Positions 45,990-58,274 of a DNA stretch of 64,000 nt are shown piece by piece. The DNA is from Phycisphaerae bacterium. GTDB taxonomy: Bacteria; Planctomycetota; Phycisphaerae; Phycisphaerales; UBA1924. Within the stretch, counting starts at the first letter, position 1, and every line of letters begins with the position of its first letter. The notes beneath the pieces were generated by a model that worked only from the letters and a program-made list of their open reading frames with translations, was not told where the DNA came from and did no database searches. The stretch covers positions 1,054,001 to 1,118,000 of the forward strand of contig JAUIES010000001.1 in assembly GCA_030429705.1 (NCBI GenBank). The letters run 5' to 3'. Position numbers and translations under genes: made by a program.

Positions 45990-47822
45990 ATGTCACGCAT
46001 CGCCCCCCTGAAGAACCTCACGCGGATTCTCGCAGAGCAAGATACCGCGCTCATTGGGATGGGCGCGATTATCGGTACATTGACCGGACTTGGGGCGCTC
46101 GGTTTTGCCGCAGTCCTTCATGAGTTTGAAAACCTCGTCGCCATGTTCTACGACGGCACGGTGGCCGGGCCGGCGTGGGTCTGGTTGATTATTGTTCCGA
46201 TGGTTGGGATGTTCGTTTCGGGCGTGCTGATCTATCTGTTTGCTGCAGAAGCCAAAGGGCACGGGGTGCCTCAGGTGATGGCAGCCATTATTCAAAAGGG
46301 TGGCATCATTCCGCTTCGTATCGGAGCGGTGAAGGTCGTTGCATCCATATTGACGGTCGGAAGCGGTGGATCAGCCGGGACGGAAGGGCCAATTGTGCAG
46401 ATCGGTTCGGTCATCGGATCGTTCGTTGGACAGAAGTTGCGGATGGATCGTCAGAAGATGATGACCTTCGTCGGTTGCGGGGCTGCAGCGGGCATCAGTT
46501 CAATCTTTAACGCGCCAATCGCGGGCGTGTTTTTCGTTCTTGAGATTTTATTGCGTGATTTTTCGATCCGGACCTTCACGCCGATTGTCGTGAGTTCTGT
46601 ATTCAGTGCCGTCACGACGCAGTCGATTCTCGGTAAAAACGAAGCGATTTTTCCGATTGACCGCGCTCTCGAACACACCAAGTTCGCGGTCATCGAGTTG
46701 CCGTCTTTCTTGCTGCTCGGAGCGGTGTGTGGATTGGTCGCGGTCGGGTTCAGCCGCGTCCTGCACGCGTTTGAGGATTTTTATGAGAGGCTTCCTATAC
46801 ACGCTTTGCTCAAGCCCATCACGGGTGCATTGGCGATCGGTATCCTCGGCATCTCATTCCTCGAGATCACCAAGGCCTACGGCGCGAGCGGCGAACTGAC
46901 CTACCACCCGGCGGTGTATGGGAACGGGTATCACACCATCAGGGCGCTGTTGGACACCACAACCTATACCGGCTCAGCGGACGCTGTGTTGCCGGCTGCA
47001 ATCTCGCTCATGGCATTGCTGGTCGTGTTCAAGTGTGTTGCAACCAGTTTGACGCTTTCGTCGGGTGGTTCGGGCGGCGTTTTCGCACCGAGCCTGTTTC
47101 TTGGAGCAGCAACAGGCGCGTTGATCGGTGCCGGGCTCGATCAACTCGGACTGCTCACTGCGGGCTCGTCACCTGCTTCCTATGCATTGGTCGGCATGGC
47201 TGCAGTCGTCTCGGCGACAACGCACGGGCCATTGACCGCGATCCTGATCCTGTTCGAAATCACGCGCAACTATTATGTTGTGCTTCCGATCATGTTCGCT
47301 GCGGTTGTGGCGACGGTGGTGAGTCAGTTGATTGATCGCGATTCGATTTACACAGCCAAACTGCGACGGGCGGGCGTCCTGCTCGGGTCATCGCGTGATC
47401 TTGTGTTGCTCCGGCAGATTCCGGTGTCGAGTGTCCCGCGGACACCGCTCCCCCCCGAGCCTGTGTATGCGTCCGACCCACTGAGTAAACTCATCACCAT
47501 TCACGCGCGATACAGCGTGCCCGATTTCGTTGTTGTTGATCAAACTGACAAGTATATCGGCATGGTGACTGGCGCCGATATTCGCACGGCGCTCATCGAC
47601 CGTGAAGCGATTCCCCTGTTACTTGTCGCAGAACTTGTGCGCAGCGACCTGCCGACTGTTGTTGTCAATGAGAGCCTCGATACCGTGCTCGACAAGTTTG
47701 CAGAGCATGATGTCGCGAGCCTGTGCCTGCTTGACCCGGCAGCCCCCGATCGACCACTCGCGCTGATCAGCCGAACGAGCGTGATGAAGCGCTACCAGGC
47801 TGCCTTGGAGGAGCGCGTGTAA
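45990..47822 (+). CDS. ClC-family chloride channel or chloride/proton antiporter with CBS domains
   Basis: The 610-aa protein has about ten to eleven membrane helices and ends with a pair of CBS domains (about 475-605). The selectivity segments are GSGGSAGTEGP, with the gating Glu retained in TEGP, and SGGSGGVFAPSLFLG, the GxFxP motif. The first reads GSGGS where many proteins have GSGIP. ATG at 45990 is favoured because TACGCT (45973-45978) lies 11 nt upstream; ATG at 45948 is the alternative. It is followed with 1-bp overlap by a small gene. Confidence 0.88.
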   Translation: MSRIAPLKNLTRILAEQDTALIGMGAIIGTLTGLGALGFAAVLHEFENLVAMFYDGTVAGPAWVWLIIVPMVGMFVSGVLIYLFAAEAKGHGVPQVMAAIIQKGGIIPLRIGAVKVVASILTVGSGGSAGTEGPIVQIGSVIGSFVGQKLRMDRQKMMTFVGCGAAAGISSIFNAPIAGVFFVLEILLRDFSIRTFTPIVVSSVFSAVTTQSILGKNEAIFPIDRALEHTKFAVIELPSFLLLGAVCGLVAVGFSRVLHAFEDFYERLPIHALLKPITGALAIGILGISFLEITKAYGASGELTYHPAVYGNGYHTIRALLDTTTYTGSADAVLPAAISLMALLVVFKCVATSLTLSSGGSGGVFAPSLFLGAATGALIGAGLDQLGLLTAGSSPASYALVGMAAVVSATTHGPLTAILILFEITRNYYVVLPIMFAAVVATVVSQLIDRDSIYTAKLRRAGVLLGSSRDLVLLRQIPVSSVPRTPLPPEPVYASDPLSKLITIHARYSVPDFVVVDQTDKYIGMVTGADIRTALIDREAIPLLLVAELVRSDLPTVVVNESLDTVLDKFAEHDVASLCLLDPAAPDRPLALISRTSVMKRYQAALEERV

Positions 47823-48229
47823 TGCCGGGTGGTTGGGTGACTTGGACGGTTTTGCTGGTGGTGGGGGACTTTTTCTTTGTCTTGCTCATCATGCGTGCGA
47901 CGATTGGGCAGACCTTTCGAACGCTTGCTGATCGCTATCCTGCGACGCAAGCCGGTCCGCATGCTGTTCGGAAGAACTTTCAGTCGTTTCGGTTTGGGCT
48001 TGTCAATGCCGGGCTGAGCGTGCATGTCGAGGTTGACGATACCCATTTGCATCTGAAGCCGGCACGGTTTTTGCGATGGGCGGGTGCGGTTGACAGCAGC
48101 ATTCCCTGGGAGGCTGTCCAGCCGGGCAAGAGACACGGCAAGTATCGCAAAGCCAGGATCGATGCCACCTCGTTGATCGGCCCTTCGTGGGCGCTCGATC
48201 TGGCCGAGTCGGCAACCACGCCAGATTAG
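47822..48229 (+). CDS. Small membrane-anchored protein of unknown function
   Basis: A 135-aa protein with one N-terminal membrane helix (TWTVLLVVGDFFFVLLIM) and a soluble, His/Arg-rich beta domain (LSVHVEVDDTHLHLKPARFL). Its ATG overlaps the ClC stop by one base (TAATG), so it is probably made with it. No family is recognised. Confidence 0.55.
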   Translation: MPGGWVTWTVLLVVGDFFFVLLIMRATIGQTFRTLADRYPATQAGPHAVRKNFQSFRFGLVNAGLSVHVEVDDTHLHLKPARFLRWAGAVDSSIPWEAVQPGKRHGKYRKARIDATSLIGPSWALDLAESATTPD

Positions 48230-48246
48230 CTTCCTATTCTTCATTC

Positions 48247-48885
48247 ATGTCAGCACTCAAATATCCCGGGCGGTTGCCGCATGTGGCGTACCTATCGACC
48301 CTTGCCGTCCTTTGTCTCATGCTTGGCGGGTGTGCGTCCATCTGGGAGCGAACTTACGAACCACGGGCCGAAGCGTTGACTGATCGCATCAGCCGCAGCG
48401 ATGATGTCACGGTTCGCAAGGTACCCTGGAGCAGGTTGGAAGCAACGCTGACCGAGTTATCAGAAGCGCAAGCCGACCGGGACATTCACTGGGACGAATG
48501 GCCGGATGCTGATCGACAGGCTGCCGACGCGGTGCTCCTGCGCGGGCTTCAGGTTTCGGAAGATCCATCATTGATCGAAGTGTTGGGCCGAAGTTCATTC
48601 AAGAGCACGGACCGGTTAAAGCCAACCGATGGCTCACTCGAACGGTTTGCAGCAAAAATCGGCGCGACCTACGCGATCTGGAGCAGCAAGGTCTTGGGCA
48701 AGACCGACAAGATTGTGCAAGAACCCGTTCGTGAGTCGGGATTCCGCCCGATTCGGTACTACGACCGTAAACGAGGCCGATATGGGACGCGGTACGAATA
48801 TGACGACTGGACGACTTATGTGCCGGTGGTGATCGAGGCGGATGAGACCGCGTGGGTCGTGTATTACTTGCGCCATCGCCAGTGA
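48247..48885 (+). CDS. Putative lipoprotein
   Basis: The 212-aa protein has a signal peptide and lipobox LGGC (LSTLAVLCLMLGGC), then a soluble domain with YWAIWSSKV-like and Tyr-rich segments (YYDRKRGRYGTRYEYDD). No family is recognised. TATTCT (48235-48240) ends 6 nt before the ATG at 48247 with no Shine-Dalgarno, suggesting a leaderless message. Confidence 0.6.
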   Translation: MSALKYPGRLPHVAYLSTLAVLCLMLGGCASIWERTYEPRAEALTDRISRSDDVTVRKVPWSRLEATLTELSEAQADRDIHWDEWPDADRQAADAVLLRGLQVSEDPSLIEVLGRSSFKSTDRLKPTDGSLERFAAKIGATYAIWSSKVLGKTDKIVQEPVRESGFRPIRYYDRKRGRYGTRYEYDDWTTYVPVVIEADETAWVVYYLRHRQ

Positions 48886-48945
48886 GTCAGGGCCTATTGT
48901 GTCCTTGCATTCGACCCGATAGTGGGGTTGAACCGGAGGATTTCG

Positions 48946-49956
48946 ATGCCCGACTACTCAAAATTGATCGATGCCGGCCGCGAAGCGGTCACGCTCGCCA
49001 GCACCGTCTGCCGCCAGGTGCAGGCATCACTCGATGATGTCCGCGCGATCACGAAAGACGACAAGAGCCCCGTCACCGTCGCCGACTTTGCGAGTCAGGC
49101 GATCGTGGCATATGTCCTCCGCGAGCGACTCGGTGATGTCATTCTCGTCGCTGAAGAAGCCAGCGCGTTCCTGCGTGAAGACGATCATGCAGCCCATCTT
49201 GAGGCGACGCTGGCAGCGGTTCGCGAGGTGTGGCCTGAAGCGACAGCTGACGAAATGCTCGAGGTCATCGACATCGGCGCGGGGGACACCAGTCATCATT
49301 CATTCTGGACCCTCGACCCGATCGATGGCACCAAAGGTTTCCTTCGTAATCAGCAATATGCGGTTGCGCTCGGGTTCATCGAAAACGGCGCACCCACGAT
49401 CGGGGTGATGGGCTGTCCAAACCTGCCCAAAGATCTTTCTGAGCCTCTGGATGAGCCCGATCCCAACGGCTGTCTGTACTTCGGCATGCACAACGAGGGC
49501 GTGTATGAAGCGCCGTGCGATGATGCAACCGCTGACCCTATCCGCCTGACGCGGCTCGACCACGAAAAGGGTGACCCGATTCTGGTTTGCGCATCAGTTG
49601 AAAAAGCCCACTCGAATGTCAGCGATACCGACCGCATCCTCGAGATCATCGGCGAAGAGTCGGACCTCGTGCGTCTGGACAGCCAGGCCAAGTACGCGGT
49701 CGTCGCTCGTGGGCAGGCGGATGCCTACCTGCGGCTCCCAACGCGGAAGGGGTATGTCGAGCGGATCTGGGACCACGCTGCGGGCGCGCTTATCGCGGGC
49801 GAAAGCGGGGCACCGGTGACGGATATTAATGGCAACGCCCTCGATTTCAGCCACGGCCGAGGACTGGAGAAGAACAAAGGCATCGTTTCGGCCCCGCCTC
49901 GTATTCATGGACTGCTGATCGGGGCGATCCGCGAACTGGGCATCGGGCAGGATTGA
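48946..49956 (+). CDS. 3'(2'),5'-bisphosphate nucleotidase / inositol-phosphatase family (CysQ/HAL2-like)
   Basis: A 336-aa Li-sensitive phosphatase-fold protein. The metal-binding residues are in EEASAF (about 70-75) and DPIDGTKGF (124-132), with a C-terminal WDHAAGALIAGESGAPVTD segment typical of the family; the N-terminal DKSPVTVADFASQA matches HAL2-type PAP phosphatases. It probably degrades PAP from sulphate assimilation. ACCGGAGGA precedes the ATG at 48946. An inverted repeat of family A follows the stop. Confidence 0.85.
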   Translation: MPDYSKLIDAGREAVTLASTVCRQVQASLDDVRAITKDDKSPVTVADFASQAIVAYVLRERLGDVILVAEEASAFLREDDHAAHLEATLAAVREVWPEATADEMLEVIDIGAGDTSHHSFWTLDPIDGTKGFLRNQQYAVALGFIENGAPTIGVMGCPNLPKDLSEPLDEPDPNGCLYFGMHNEGVYEAPCDDATADPIRLTRLDHEKGDPILVCASVEKAHSNVSDTDRILEIIGEESDLVRLDSQAKYAVVARGQADAYLRLPTRKGYVERIWDHAAGALIAGESGAPVTDINGNALDFSHGRGLEKNKGIVSAPPRIHGLLIGAIRELGIGQD

Positions 49957-49957
49957 T

Positions 49958-50047
49958 TCAACGAGCCCCGACCGTGAGGGAGGGGGCCTGCTCAAGTGCT
50001 TGTTCGACCCATGTGAAGAACCCCCTTGCTCACACGCGGGGCTCGTT
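49958..50047. repeat. Family A repeat, inverted pair (copies 1 and 2)
   Basis: One copy runs 49958-49986: TCAACGAGCCCCGACC followed by GTGAGGGAGGGGG. A second, imperfect copy in reverse runs 50021-50047, its reverse complement reading AACGAGCCCCGCGTG followed by TGAGCAAGGGGG. Thirty-four bases separate them. They begin two bases after the CysQ-like stop and could fold into a large hairpin that ends transcription. The same unit occurs at 53868-53975 and inside carB. Confidence 0.85.
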
Positions 50048-50103
50048 ATCGGATTGGGAGACCGTTGCTGGCGCTGCGGGCTCGTTGAGCCCTAGGATTG
50101 TGT

Positions 50104-50406
50104 ATGCCGACTTATGTCTATGAAGTTCTCGACAAGAAAGATGGCGAGGGAACGGGCGAATATTTCGAGGTCGTCCAGCCCATCACCGACGATGCGCTCG
50201 AAAAGCACCCCGAGAGCGGCAAGCCCGTTCGCCGTGTGCCACAGGCTGTCAATATCGCGGGCAAGTGGTCGGACATGAAGTCCAAGAGCGCGCTCTCCAA
50301 CAAGAACCTCGAACAACTCGGGTTCACGAAGTATGAGAAGCGGGGCGATGGCTACATGGAGCGGGTCGCGGGCAAGGAAGGGCCACGGACAATCTCGGCG
50401 GATTGA
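50104..50406 (+). CDS. FmdB-like small protein without zinc-binding cysteines
   Basis: A 100-aa protein that begins MPTYVYEV, the FmdB-family opening, and continues EYFEVVQPITDDALEKHP and GKPVRRVPQA in family register. FmdB proteins have a CxxC...CxxC zinc ribbon (with a YxCxxCG and CPxCG pattern), but no Cys is present: the usual CP-x-CGG is HPESGK here. It keeps the fold-like sequence without the metal site. TAGGAT (50093-50098) ends 5 nt before the ATG. The family B repeat follows the stop. Confidence 0.7.
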   Translation: MPTYVYEVLDKKDGEGTGEYFEVVQPITDDALEKHPESGKPVRRVPQAVNIAGKWSDMKSKSALSNKNLEQLGFTKYEKRGDGYMERVAGKEGPRTISAD

Positions 50407-50416
50407 GGGAGTCATC

Positions 50417-50489
50417 TGGTGGCACGGGCATCTTGCCCGTGTGTTGGTGGGAGCCTGTTCTTCGCTCGGGCCAGAGGCCCAAGCCACCA
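50417..50489. repeat. Family B repeat with terminal inverted repeats and two inner hairpins
   Basis: TGGTGGC (50417-50423) pairs with GCCACCA (50483-50489). Inside the left side CACGGGCA-TCT-TGCCCGTG (50423-50441) is a perfect hairpin; inside the right side GGGCC-AGA-GGCCC (50468-50480) is another. The right side matches the reverse complement of the unit at 802-824. It lies between two convergent stops (50406 and 50500). Confidence 0.82.
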
Positions 50490-50499
50490 AGGGATTGCG

Positions 50500-51927
50500 T
50501 TATTTCACGCGCGCCGGAGGCACATGTGAACAGTCTTTATCATCTTTCAGAAGCGATTCGGGCACATAGGTCGGGGTGATGGCGAGGAGGACGGCGAGGA
50601 TGGCTGTACTCTGTGAGTTGATGTGGACCACATCGAAGGCGCTGACGAAGAGGAGGCCGAGCAGGGCGAAGCCGGGGCCCGCTGCGTACGAGCCGAGGGT
50701 GGCACGGGTGAGCCCTGAGAAGGCGTTCCAGAGGGCACTGATGACGAACAGCGCTGCTATGAACAGGCCGACGAGCCCGCTGGTGGCCGCGATCTGCAGC
50801 AAGGCGTTGTGGGCGTGGTGATGGACCGATCGCTCGGCGAGATCAACCTCGGCTGTTTGTAAATGTTCAACAACCCAGTCGTGATACCCGCCTGCTCCGA
50901 CGCCTCCGATCGGGTTTTCGAGGAATGCTTCGACCGCCCAGCCGCCCATCGCGATACGCGCGCCGGTGGCGCTGGTGTAGTTTTCGCCTGAGAGGGCTTG
51001 TGCGATCTCGATACGGGCTTCGTCGACTCGGCCTGCGATCTGGCTTCGTAGCGTGATGCCGGCGATGGTCGTGAAGAGCGCGAGTGCGCCAACCACAACG
51101 AGCAACACCTTTCGCTGGCGACTGACGAAAACGGCGACGCAAAGCGTGACACCGATCAGTGCGATCGCAGCCAGCCAACCCCCCCTTGTCCCTGTTGCAA
51201 GGAGCGCAACGAGTGTGATGCCGCTGCACCCAAGGCCGATGAGGCGTGTGCGGCCGGTGCCCATGATGGCGGCCGGCAGGTGCAGCCCGAGCGCGGCGGT
51301 GAGGAGCGTGCCGGCGATCGCCGGGTCCCACCAGCCGGAGAGGCGGTCGCGCTCGCGCACCCAAGGGAACCAGGCTTCACCCTGCCAGATGAACTGACTC
51401 AGTTGAGCGACATGCCCGGCGAAAAACCCGACAGCCAAAAACAAAAGCCACCGATGGCGCCACTCGATGCTCGGCCAAAGCAGAAGAATGAGCAACGCCC
51501 AACGCGTGCTTCCGATTTCGTTGAGTCCTTGATTCACATCGGGCGACCACGCCAGCGTCACGAACTGCCAAATGACCCAGATCAGGATGATCAACGGCAC
51601 CGGCTGACCGAGTGAATGGACCCAGGTCTTCCAGGTTTTCGGGCTTCGCAAGAGGAAAAACCCGAGCAGGAAAAGGATTGCGATCTCGCTGATCGCGGTC
51701 GGTCCGGGGAGGCACGCGAGCACAATTCCGGCGATGAGGCCGTGGGTCCAAACGCCTCGCGGAACGCGCTTCCGTTGTTCGTCAAAGGCGGTTTGAGTAG
51801 CGTCTCGATTGATCCACGGACCGTTCAATACCCAAACTGTTCGTCTGAAAATGGACCTGCAGACCCCGCGCTCGGGCTGATCGGGCGGGTTTGGAACAGA
51901 ATTGGCCGATGAAAGGTCAACCGACAT
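50500..51927 (-). CDS. O-antigen ligase / Wzy-type polymerase family membrane protein
   Basis: The 475-aa protein has about eleven to twelve hydrophobic segments and the Wzy_C pattern: GTRGGWLAAIALIGV, then a long periplasmic loop with HHHAHNALLQIAATSG and ENPIGGVGAGGY. Such proteins join O-antigen or other glycan to a lipid. TACCGT (51941-51936) ends 8 nt before the ATG without a Shine-Dalgarno. A family B repeat lies just past the stop. Confidence 0.82.
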   Translation of the reverse strand: MSVDLSSANSVPNPPDQPERGVCRSIFRRTVWVLNGPWINRDATQTAFDEQRKRVPRGVWTHGLIAGIVLACLPGPTAISEIAILFLLGFFLLRSPKTWKTWVHSLGQPVPLIILIWVIWQFVTLAWSPDVNQGLNEIGSTRWALLILLLWPSIEWRHRWLLFLAVGFFAGHVAQLSQFIWQGEAWFPWVRERDRLSGWWDPAIAGTLLTAALGLHLPAAIMGTGRTRLIGLGCSGITLVALLATGTRGGWLAAIALIGVTLCVAVFVSRQRKVLLVVVGALALFTTIAGITLRSQIAGRVDEARIEIAQALSGENYTSATGARIAMGGWAVEAFLENPIGGVGAGGYHDWVVEHLQTAEVDLAERSVHHHAHNALLQIAATSGLVGLFIAALFVISALWNAFSGLTRATLGSYAAGPGFALLGLLFVSAFDVVHINSQSTAILAVLLAITPTYVPESLLKDDKDCSHVPPARVK

Positions 51928-52086
51928 GAATGTTCACGGTACCAATCGGAAGAAGGAAGTTGGCAGGCTGATGACACGATCCAGATCCGTCACGGCATCG
52001 TATCTTTGTCAGGATCGAACAATTCGGAGTGAATTCGGGTTGGATATTTCGTAGGCTAGTGGTGATTCAACGCAGAAGGAACAGAC

Positions 52087-53847
52087 ATGCACGACATTCA
52101 ACGCGTTCTCAAGGCAGCCAGTTGGCGACTTTTTGTTGTCGATTGTTTGCGCACCGGCGTGGTGATGGCATCCATCGCGGTCGGCATGTTGTTTCTGCTG
52201 AAGGTGTGCGAGAAGTTGGGTCTGGCTGCGTTCGACTGGTCGCTGCTGTTCATGATGGCTGCAGGTGCAACCGCCGTCATGGCGATCGTCTGGGCGTTTC
52301 TTCGGCGATCGCGTGGGTTGCAGTTGGCTCAGGAAGTCGACGAGCGAGCCGGTCTTCGCGAAGCGATCAGCACCGCAATGTGTGTCGATGGCAAGCAGGA
52401 CGGGTGGTCGCGCGCGGTGGTCGAAACCGCTCAGGAACGCGCCCGTCGTGTCGTGGTGCGCGATGTGGTTCCGATCGAAACGCCGCGGGCATGGCAGACA
52501 CCGGTCATCCTCGGGCTGGCGCTGTTGACCATCTGGTGGCTGCCGCAGTACGACCTGGCGGGACTCATCGCGAAGAAAGACGAACAAGAGCAGAAGAAGC
52601 ACGAAGTGCAGCAGGTGATGGCTGAGGTCAAAGTTGATGAGCAGAAACTCGAAGAGTTGCTGCGAAAGGCTGGCATTGATGACGGCACCGGCGACGAAGA
52701 ACCGGCGGTTGATCCACAGCAACCCGAGCCGAACAAGGTCGAAGAGATCCGTCGCAGTGCATTGAAGAAACTCACCAAACTCGGCGAACAGTTGAAAGAA
52801 AAGCAGGAGAGCGTCGAGTCGCAGAAACTCGAAGCCATGCAGAAGCAACTGCAGCAGCTACGCACACCGGGTGATGGGCCGATGACCGATTTTGCCCGGA
52901 GTCTGGCGCGTGCGAACTTTTCCGAGGCCAAGGAAAAACTCGAGGCCGCCGCCGAAGAACTCGCTCAGGGTGACATGAGCGACGAAGACAAGGCCAAGGC
53001 TGCCGAGCAACTCGAGAACCTCAAGCAACAACTCGAATCGCTTGCGGAAAGTAGCGAAGCGATGGAAGAAGCGTTGAAAGAAGCAGGCATGAGCGCCGAG
53101 CAGGCTGCGGAAGCTGCATCGAGCCCGGAGAATCTGCAAAAGGCAATGGAGCAGATGGAGAACATGAGCGCCGAACAGAAAGAGGCACTCCAAAAGATGG
53201 CGCAGTCGCAGAGTCAGGCGTGTGAAGCCATTGGCAACATGGCCGGCGCCATGGGTCAGATGGCCCAGAGCATGAGTCAGGAAGGGCAAGACGGTCAGGC
53301 TGGTTCGAGCAGTATGTCAGAGCAACTCAGCGCCATGGAAGCCGCCCAGCAGGAAGCACAGAACCTCTCGGCAGCCATGGGCGAGTGTCAATCGCAGATG
53401 AGCAAACTCGGTCAGAGTATGGCTGGTGATGGGAAGGGCGGCCCTGGCGAGTGTTTCGGCGAAGGGCAAGGCCAGTTCGCTGAAGGCGATTCATCGAAAT
53501 CCGGCAACGGCATGGGCGGCCCTGGTCGAGGCAATGGGGGGGCGATGGACTCTCAGGCGACCGACTACCAGATCGAACAGATCAAACAGCAGGTCGCCAA
53601 CAACGGCGGGCCGATCATCAGCGAGACCGTGGTCTACGGCGCTCAGGTGCGCGGCGAATCAAACGCGACCTTCCAGTCTGCTGTCACGCAGGCTCGGGCG
53701 GTGAGTTCGGAAGCCCTCGAATCGAAGGTTGTCCCCAAGCAGTACGCGGGCGCGATTCAGCACTACTTCGGACGGCTGGAAGCGGTCGCCAAGGCGAAGT
53801 CGGGTGGCGAAGAAACACCTGCGAAAGAGCCCGAGAGCAAAGACTGA
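52087..53847 (+). CDS. Long coiled-coil membrane protein (DUF4175-like N-terminus)
   Basis: A 586-aa protein. Two membrane helices near the N-terminus (about 20-42 and 46-72) are followed by a conserved-looking region QLAQEVDERAGLREAIS and a further helix (ILGLALLTIWWLP). Residues 165-390 are an almost unbroken charged coiled coil; 390-500 are Gln/Met/Ser- and Gly-rich. No catalytic motif is visible. The N-terminal pattern resembles DUF4175 proteins, with moderate support. It may be a large envelope scaffold. AGAAGGAACAG precedes the ATG. Confidence 0.6.
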   Translation: MHDIQRVLKAASWRLFVVDCLRTGVVMASIAVGMLFLLKVCEKLGLAAFDWSLLFMMAAGATAVMAIVWAFLRRSRGLQLAQEVDERAGLREAISTAMCVDGKQDGWSRAVVETAQERARRVVVRDVVPIETPRAWQTPVILGLALLTIWWLPQYDLAGLIAKKDEQEQKKHEVQQVMAEVKVDEQKLEELLRKAGIDDGTGDEEPAVDPQQPEPNKVEEIRRSALKKLTKLGEQLKEKQESVESQKLEAMQKQLQQLRTPGDGPMTDFARSLARANFSEAKEKLEAAAEELAQGDMSDEDKAKAAEQLENLKQQLESLAESSEAMEEALKEAGMSAEQAAEAASSPENLQKAMEQMENMSAEQKEALQKMAQSQSQACEAIGNMAGAMGQMAQSMSQEGQDGQAGSSSMSEQLSAMEAAQQEAQNLSAAMGECQSQMSKLGQSMAGDGKGGPGECFGEGQGQFAEGDSSKSGNGMGGPGRGNGGAMDSQATDYQIEQIKQQVANNGGPIISETVVYGAQVRGESNATFQSAVTQARAVSSEALESKVVPKQYAGAIQHYFGRLEAVAKAKSGGEETPAKEPESKD

Positions 53848-53867
53848 TCAAACGAACGAAACATGAT

Positions 53868-53975
53868 TCGACGAACCCCGACCGTGAGGAAGGGGGTTTT
53901 TCATTTTTGTCATTGCAGATCTGGCAATGAACACACCGCACGACAGCCCCCTCTCTTATGGTCGGAGCTCGTTGA
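53868..53975. repeat. Family A repeat, inverted pair (copies 3 and 4)
   Basis: Copy 3 runs 53868-53896: TCGACGAACCCCGACC then GTGAGGAAGGGGG, followed by TTTTTC. Copy 4 runs 53947-53975 in reverse: CCCCCTCTCTTATGG then TCGGAGCTCGTTGA. Between them CATTGC (53911-53916) and GCAATG (53924-53929) form a small hairpin. The pair sits between convergent stops (53847 and 53991) and probably ends transcription from both sides. Confidence 0.82.
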
Positions 53976-53990
53976 TGCAGGGTGGTGGTT

Positions 53991-57608
<3,618 letters not shown>

Positions 57609-57718
57609 GGCGCTCCCTGAACTGGGCACACCCATGAGCGGGTGCGCAAACTCAACGAGTTTAGGCGTACAACACTTGAAAACGCACAGCCGAGTCACCG
57701 GTCGTCAAAGAATCATCG

Positions 57719-57748
57719 TTGTGCCGAATCGGTTCAGCCGTGTAGACT
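57719..57748 (+). promoter_or_regulatory. Putative ruvC promoter
   Basis: TTGTGC (57719-57724) and TAGACT (57743-57748) have 18-bp spacing. The -10 element ends 6 nt before the ATG at 57755, so transcription should begin at or next to the start codon and the message may be leaderless. Confidence 0.45.
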
Positions 57749-57754
57749 CCTGTC

Positions 57755-58273
57755 ATGCGTGTTGTCGGGATTGATCCAGGGCTGCGATTAACAGGGTACG
57801 GCTGTGTGGCCGGGCAACCGGGACGGCCGGAACTTGTTGAAGCAGGTGTGTTTCGGCTAGTAGCCAAGGGTCCGCTCCGGTCGATATCCGCCCGACTGGT
57901 CGAACTAAGCAAAGACCTGGGTGAAGTGCTTGATCGACTCGAGCCGCAAGCCGTGGCTGTCGAAGGTCTTTTTACGCACTACGCCCATCCCACCACGGCT
58001 GTGGTGATGGCACACGCACGCGGGGTCGTCCTGCTCGAGGTCCAATCACGCGGGCTCAGGCTCATCGAACTCAAGCCGGCAGCAGTGAAAAAGTCGATCA
58101 CCGGAAGCGGACGGGCCGACAAAGCCCAGATGCAACGGGCTGTTCAGCACCTGTTTTCATTGCCAGAACCACCCGATCCACCCGATGTAGCTGACGCATT
58201 GGCGATCGCGGTGTGCGGCGCCGAGCGATTGGCAACCGGGGCAGAAGCCATCAGATTCGCCATCGAGCAATAA
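57755..58273 (+). CDS. ruvC: Holliday junction resolvase RuvC
   Basis: A 172-aa endonuclease of the RuvABC complex. The acidic catalytic set is present: Asp7 (VVGIDPGLRLTGYG), Glu70 (AVAVEGLFTHY), and Asp144/Asp147 (PPDVADALAIAVC). Length is normal. ruvA and ruvB are not adjacent. It is divergent from carB and has no Shine-Dalgarno. Confidence 0.95.
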   Translation: MRVVGIDPGLRLTGYGCVAGQPGRPELVEAGVFRLVAKGPLRSISARLVELSKDLGEVLDRLEPQAVAVEGLFTHYAHPTTAVVMAHARGVVLLEVQSRGLRLIELKPAAVKKSITGSGRADKAQMQRAVQHLFSLPEPPDPPDVADALAIAVCGAERLATGAEAIRFAIEQ

Positions 58274-58274
58274 G

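Noticed and set aside
45903-45990. Upstream ATG at 45903 as the start of the ClC gene
   Set aside because: The ATG lies within the perfect 12-bp-stem terminator (45889-45916). An ATG at 45948 or 45990 is far more likely.
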